From Pseudomonas yangonensis (GTDB lineage Bacteria; Pseudomonadota; Gammaproteobacteria; Pseudomonadales; Pseudomonadaceae), in NCBI RefSeq assembly GCF_009932725.1, contig NZ_BLJU01000027.1:1-64000 (forward strand): 64,000 bases of DNA, written 5' to 3'. This document shows, in pieces, positions 60,422 through 64,000 of this stretch (its first letter is position 1; each line of letters starts with the position of its first letter). The notes beneath the pieces are model-generated. The model worked only from the letters and a program-made list of their open reading frames with translations, was not told the DNA's origin and did no database searches. A program made the position numbers and the translations under genes.

Positions 60422-61147
60422 ATGCCTCCATCTCCCTTGCATCCAGCCCGCCAGGCCTTGCGCATTGGCGGGCTGCAGCCGATGACGACACTCGATTACC
60501 CCGACCATCTGGCCTGCGTACTGTTCTGCCAGGGCTGCGCATGGCGCTGCCGCTATTGCCACAACCCGGAGCTGATTCGCTGCGGTACAACGAGCGCCGA
60601 ATGGAGCTGGGCCAGGGTGCTGGATTTCCTGCAGCAGCGCCAGGGACTGTTGCAGGCGGTCGTGTTTTCCGGTGGCGAGGCCACGCTGCAGCTGGCCTTG
60701 CCCTCGGCCATGCGTCGGGTGCGCGAGCTGGGTTTCAAGGTCGGCTTGCACAGCGCCGGGATCAAACCGGCTTCGTTCGGACGCGCACTGGCGCATTGCG
60801 ACTGGGTCGGATTCGACGTCAAGGCATTGGAGGAGGAGGCGGCGCTGATCACCGGCGTCAGCGGTAGCGGCCAGGCCAACTGGAAAAGCCTGGAGCTGCT
60901 GCTGGCAAGCGGCGTGAGCTACGAATGCCGCACCACGGTGCACTGGGACCTGCTCGATTGCCGGCACCTGCGACGTTTGGGTGAACGCCTTGCGGCTCAA
61001 GGGGTGCGCCGCTTCGCAGTGCAGCTGGCTCGCTCGCAGCGGATGCTCGACGAGCAGTTGAGCGCTGCTGCCACGCCACCGCAGGCGGCAGAACTCTGGC
61101 CTTATTTCGAGCAACTGTTCGAACGTTTCGAACTGCGCGCGGCCTAG
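60422..61147 (+). CDS. nrdG: NrdD-activating radical SAM protein
   Basis: Radical S-adenosylmethionine enzyme that makes the glycyl radical on the reductase. It has 241 residues from the ATG at 60422, behind GGAG; a GTG at 60362 has no ribosome site. The [4Fe-4S] motif CAWRCRYC (Cys-x3-Cys-x2-Cys, about residues 39-46) and SGGEATLQ follow. It is longer than the 154-residue E. coli NrdG and belongs to the long type. It lies downstream of the glycyl-radical ORF in the same operon. Confidence 0.9.
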   Translation: MPPSPLHPARQALRIGGLQPMTTLDYPDHLACVLFCQGCAWRCRYCHNPELIRCGTTSAEWSWARVLDFLQQRQGLLQAVVFSGGEATLQLALPSAMRRVRELGFKVGLHSAGIKPASFGRALAHCDWVGFDVKALEEEAALITGVSGSGQANWKSLELLLASGVSYECRTTVHWDLLDCRHLRRLGERLAAQGVRRFAVQLARSQRMLDEQLSAAATPPQAAELWPYFEQLFERFELRAA

Positions 61148-61254
61148 GCCAATGGCTGACGGCGTGCCGGAAAGACCACGGGGACCGCCCGACTACCAAG
61201 GCCCCGACATTCTAGTAACCCCTGCGCCTCGATCCGCGCGGGGGAGGAGACAAC

Positions 61255-62439
61255 ATGCTGATTACCGATAAGCGCAAGGCCCTGGCCATCCCGGCGATCC
61301 TGCGCCTGGGGTTTCGCCCCTTCTTTCTGTTTGGTGCCGGGCTTGCGGCGTTGGCGGTTCCGCTCTGGGTCTTCGCGCTCTACGGCGGTCCTGTCGCCGA
61401 GCCACAGGGTGGTTGGCTGGCCTGGCACCGTCATGAGCAGACGTTCGGTTTCGCCGGGGCCATCATCGCGGGCTTTCTGCTGACGGCGGTGCAGACCTGG
61501 ACGGGGCGACCGAGCCTGTCGGGCAAGCCGTTGGCCTGGCTGGCCGCGCTATGGCTGCTGGGGCGTCTGAGTTGGTGGCTGCCTTCAGCATGGTTGCTGC
61601 TGGTGGTCAACGTGGCGTTTCTGCTTGCGGTCGCGGTGATCATGGCCCGGCTGCTCTGGGCAGTGCGCCAGCGACGTAATTACCCGATCGTGCTGGTGCT
61701 TGCATTGCTGGCTGCGGCGGATCTGCTCAGTCTGCTCGGCGTGGCGTTCGGGCATGAGGCTTGGCAACGCCAGGGCTGCCTGGCAGCCATCTGGCTGGTG
61801 GCAGCGATGATGACGGTGATCGGCGGGCGGGTGATTCCCTTCTTCACCCAACGCGGCCTGGGCCGGACCGAGGCGGTGCAGCCCTGGATCTGGCTGGATG
61901 TGGCCCTGCTGGTCGGCAGTGTGCTAATGGCAGTGCTCACCGCTGCGGGGCTGCTGCTGCAACCTCATTGGTTCGGCGCGATCCTGCTGCTGGCTCTGGG
62001 GCTGGGTCACGGTATTCGCCTGTACCGCTGGTTCGATGCCGGTCTGCTGCGGGTGCCGCTGCTGTGGTCGCTGCACCTGGCCTATGCCTGGCTGGTGCTG
62101 GCTTGCCTCGGGCTCGCAGCGGCGCAGTTGGGCGCGCCGCTGTCCTTCAGCCAGGCATTGCATGGGCTGACCGTCGGTGCCATGGGCGGCCTGATCCTGG
62201 CCATGCTGGCACGGGTCACGCTGGGCCATACAGGGCGTGCGCTGCAGTTGCCACGCGGCTTCGCCATCGCCTTCGTCGCGCTCAATCTGGCCGCGCTGGT
62301 CAGGGTCTTCGGCGTGTCCTTCGCGTACCAACCGGCGCTCTGGCTGGCAACTCTGGCCTGGAGCCTGGCCTTTGCACAGTATCTCTACTGCTACGGGCCC
62401 ATGCTGTGTCGGCCGCGTGTCGATGGTCATCCGGGCTAG
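61255..62439 (+). CDS. nnrS: NnrS family membrane protein (NO response)
   Basis: A heme- and copper-binding polytopic membrane protein linked to nitric oxide tolerance in denitrifiers. It has 394 residues and about twelve predicted helices. Family features are RLGFRPFFLFGAGLAALAVPLW (residues 17-38), WHRHEQTFGFAGAIIAGFLLTA (with the conserved HEM/HEQ-like His), GRVIPFFTQRGLG and the C-terminal TLGHTGRALQLP. The ATG at 61255 has GGGGAGGAG. It is convergent with ytfE across a strong hairpin. Confidence 0.9.
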   Translation: MLITDKRKALAIPAILRLGFRPFFLFGAGLAALAVPLWVFALYGGPVAEPQGGWLAWHRHEQTFGFAGAIIAGFLLTAVQTWTGRPSLSGKPLAWLAALWLLGRLSWWLPSAWLLLVVNVAFLLAVAVIMARLLWAVRQRRNYPIVLVLALLAAADLLSLLGVAFGHEAWQRQGCLAAIWLVAAMMTVIGGRVIPFFTQRGLGRTEAVQPWIWLDVALLVGSVLMAVLTAAGLLLQPHWFGAILLLALGLGHGIRLYRWFDAGLLRVPLLWSLHLAYAWLVLACLGLAAAQLGAPLSFSQALHGLTVGAMGGLILAMLARVTLGHTGRALQLPRGFAIAFVALNLAALVRVFGVSFAYQPALWLATLAWSLAFAQYLYCYGPMLCRPRVDGHPG

Positions 62440-62462
62440 GGGCAAGAAAACAAGTGACCTCA

Positions 62463-62501
62463 CTGCCGCCGCGCGCTCCTGGTTGGGGCGCGCGGCGGCA
62501 G
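62463..62501. terminator. Hairpin between nnrS and ytfE
   Basis: Perfect 14-bp arms CTGCCGCCGCGCGC and GCGCGCGGCGGCAG flank an 11-base loop between convergent stops. No U-run, but the stem is very stable. Confidence 0.5.
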
Positions 62502-62505
62502 GCGC

Positions 62506-63189
62506 TTATTGATAACCGACCGATTCACCCAAAGCGCGGGGGAACAGCAGGTTGTTTTCCAGGTGGATGTGCTGCATCAGGTCGCGGCGCAGTTCATCCA
62601 GGCCGCCGTAGAGCGCTCGCCAGGTGTTGCAGGCGTTGGCGGGCGGCTGCATGCCGTTGGTCAACGCCACCAGGCGCTCCAGCGCATCGCCATGCTGGTC
62701 ATGCTCATAGCGCATCACCGATATCGGTGCGCCCAGCATCACACCCGCGCCGCGCTGGATCATCGGGAAGAGTATCTGTTCCTCCTTCTGCATATGGCTT
62801 TCCAGTTCCTGCAGCAGATTCATCAGCAGGTCCGTCAGGCCCAGCGGGCAGTGTTCACGACCGCCATGCACCTGTTCGACGCGGGCCGCCAGGCGGATCA
62901 GCTCCGGCAATTGCTGGCGATGGACGTCGTGGTAGCGCTCCAGGATGTGTTCGATAAGTTGCTCCGGCGGAGCCGTGCGCCAATCTTCTTCATGCCCGAT
63001 TTCGCCCTCGAGCGATAGCAGGTGCCGTTGTACCTGTTCGGCATCGATGCCGCGCTCCTGTGCTGCCTGGCGCAGGCTCTTCTGGCCGCCGCAGCAGAAA
63101 TCGAGGTGGAATTCATGGAGAACCCGGGTCGCACCGGGGATGTTGCAGGCGATGTGGCCCAGGGTGTGGTCGAGCAGTTGGCTGGCCAT
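62506..63189 (-). CDS. ytfE: Iron-sulfur cluster repair di-iron protein YtfE/Ric
   Basis: Di-iron hemerythrin-like protein that repairs Fe-S clusters damaged by nitric oxide or oxidants. It has 227 residues. The N-terminal ScdA-type domain has LHEFHLDFCCGG (Cys pair about residues 32-33). The His/Glu iron ligands of the C-terminal four-helix bundle are visible in HDVHRQQLPELIRLA, ELESHMQKEEQILFP and RYEHDQHGDALERL. The ATG at 63189 has AAAGGAG. A sigma-54 promoter with NorR sites upstream indicates NO-dependent expression. Confidence 0.92.
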   Translation of the reverse strand: MASQLLDHTLGHIACNIPGATRVLHEFHLDFCCGGQKSLRQAAQERGIDAEQVQRHLLSLEGEIGHEEDWRTAPPEQLIEHILERYHDVHRQQLPELIRLAARVEQVHGGREHCPLGLTDLLMNLLQELESHMQKEEQILFPMIQRGAGVMLGAPISVMRYEHDQHGDALERLVALTNGMQPPANACNTWRALYGGLDELRRDLMQHIHLENNLLFPRALGESVGYQ

Positions 63190-63228
63190 GCATGGCTCCT
63201 TTCAGGCTGGTTTGTGCCTGTGCCCATC

Positions 63229-63242
63229 GCAAACACCGTGCC
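63229..63242 (-). promoter_or_regulatory. Sigma-54 promoter of ytfE
   Basis: On the minus strand GGCACGGTGTTTGC matches the -24/-12 consensus (GG-N10-GC, GGCAC-N5-TTGC), 40-53 bp before the ytfE start. Sigma-54 promoters need an enhancer-binding protein, and norR lies directly upstream. Confidence 0.75.
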
Positions 63243-63252
63243 GGGGCAAGAC

Positions 63253-63266
63253 TTGACGGCAATCAA
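63253..63266. promoter_or_regulatory. Anr/Dnr-like box in the ytfE-norR gap
   Basis: TTGACGGCAATCAA differs from TTGAT-N4-ATCAA at one position. It overlaps the space between the sigma-54 element and the NorR sites, and could set norR or ytfE response to low oxygen or NO through Anr or Dnr. Confidence 0.45.
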
Positions 63267-63284
63267 GGGCTCGCGCGGCTTACA

Positions 63285-63341
63285 GGTCTAATCTACCCGC
63301 CACGAATCAGGTCCGGGGCACCCGAAATGGTAGATTTCACT
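63285..63341. promoter_or_regulatory. Three NorR-type enhancer sites
   Basis: GGT-N7-ACC occurs twice (63285-63297 and 63310-63322), and GGT-N7-ACT once (63329-63341, running into the norR start). E. coli NorR binds three GT-N7-AC sites upstream of its sigma-54 target. Here the sites lie 43-112 bp upstream of the ytfE -24/-12 element. Confidence 0.65.
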
Positions 63342-64000
63342 CCCTTGCAGAACACCTTGCTCGCCGACCTGACAGGCGAGTTGCCCAGCGCTGTACGCCT
63401 GCAGCGGCTGGTGGTCAGCCTGCGCGAAGTCTTTGCCTGCAGTGCGGTGGTGCTATTGCGCCTGGATGGCGACAACCTGCGACCTCAGGCTGCGGTCGGG
63501 CTGAGCCACGAAACCCTGGGGCGCAGCTTCGTAGTTGCCAGGCACCCGCGTCTGGCGCGGATCATGGAGCAGCGCGCGCCGGTACAGTTTCCGGCGCATA
63601 GCGAGCTGCCCGATCCTTACGATGGCTTGTTGCAGCACAGCCCGGACGAGCCGCTGCCCGTGCATGATTGCATGGGCATGAGCCTGTGGGTCGATGGTCG
63701 TTCGTGGGGCGCGGTGACGCTCGACGCCTTGCGCCCCGGCACTTTCGACCGACGCGCCGGCGAACGTCTGCAACGCTATGGTCTGTTGATCGAGGCGGCG
63801 CTGCGGACCTGCCGACTGGAGAACGAGATTCGCAGCCTGCGTCTGGTCCGCACCGAACCCGGCGAGGAGGGTGACGAGGCGGCGAGCATGATTCTGGGCG
63901 ACAGCCCAATCCTCACCCAGTTGCTCGACGAGCTCGGCGTGGTGGCTGAATCCGAATTGCCGGTGTTGCTGCAGGGCGAAACCGGCGTCGGCAAGGAACT
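63327..64000 (+). CDS. norR: NO-responsive sigma-54 activator NorR (partial)
   Basis: Enhancer-binding protein with an N-terminal GAF domain, where a mononuclear iron senses NO. 224 codons are in the window, no stop; the 3' end is cut. The N-terminus MVDFTPLQNTLLADLTGELP and GAF segment LRLDGDNLRPQAAVGLSHETLG are typical of NorR. The central AAA+ domain begins near residue 190 with MILGDSPILTQLLDELGVVAESELPVLLQ, and the Walker A GETGVGKE is cut at the end. The ATG at 63327 follows weak upstream purines. Divergent from ytfE. Confidence 0.9.
   Translation, partial: MVDFTPLQNTLLADLTGELPSAVRLQRLVVSLREVFACSAVVLLRLDGDNLRPQAAVGLSHETLGRSFVVARHPRLARIMEQRAPVQFPAHSELPDPYDGLLQHSPDEPLPVHDCMGMSLWVDGRSWGAVTLDALRPGTFDRRAGERLQRYGLLIEAALRTCRLENEIRSLRLVRTEPGEEGDEAASMILGDSPILTQLLDELGVVAESELPVLLQGETGVGKE

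Overview
The window is a 64 kb stretch of a Pseudomonas chromosome, probably from the P. mendocina / P. oleovorans / P. alcaligenes side of the genus. The evidence is the high GC content, Pseudomonas-type REP palindromes, and a gene order that, as I remember it, follows the P. aeruginosa PA2584-PA2649 block almost gene for gene (nuo, aceA, purB, hflD-mnmA, idh/icd, cspD, clpSA, infA, bpt-aat, trxB, ftsK-lolA-rarA-crcB-serS-cysG, tus, gacA-uvrC-pgsA, tRNA genes). I could not run a search, so the species is an inference.

Layout. (1) 24-15203, minus strand: a complete 13-gene nuo operon for respiratory complex I (nuoA, B, CD fused, E-N). It carries repeat-like insertions in two internal gaps (nuoJ/nuoI and nuoL/nuoM). 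(2) 15204-20060: an accessory segment with a secreted pectinacetylesterase-family hydrolase, a lipoprotein-like helical protein and a Tat-exported PhoX phosphatase. (3) 20098-30420, minus strand: isocitrate lyase; an overlapping group (RoxA oxygenase, GNAT acetyltransferase, PLD-like protein, small secretin-domain protein); purB; a DMT exporter; hflD; mnmA; and a Nudix hydrolase. REP/MITE-like palindromes lie in several gaps. (4) 30430-52730: two unrelated isocitrate dehydrogenases transcribed divergently, proteolysis and N-degron genes (clpS, clpA, bpt, aat), infA, trxB, cell division and envelope genes (ftsK, lolA), rarA, crcB, serS, cysG, a glutathionyl-hydroquinone reductase, the sulfur relay tusDCBE with a ybiB-like gene, and a Bax-inhibitor-1 protein. 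(5) 52811-56735: tRNA-Ser, gacA, uvrC, pgsA, and tRNA-Gly, -Cys and -Leu. (6) 56838-64000: a RES/Xre toxin-antitoxin pair, then an oxygen-limitation and nitric oxide module: nrdD, a tiny glycyl-radical ORF, nrdG, nnrS, ytfE, and norR cut by the window end.

The most notable feature is the class III ribonucleotide reductase. The large NrdD chain (672 aa) stops before the glycyl-radical loop. That loop (RVMGYHRP...FNLGK) is encoded by a separate 49-codon ORF with its own ribosome binding site, placed between nrdD and nrdG. A perfect Anr/FNR box sits at the expected distance from a -10 element upstream of nrdD. A sigma-54 promoter with three NorR-type sites lies between ytfE and norR. Together these describe an anaerobic DNA-precursor and NO-defence locus with visible regulation.
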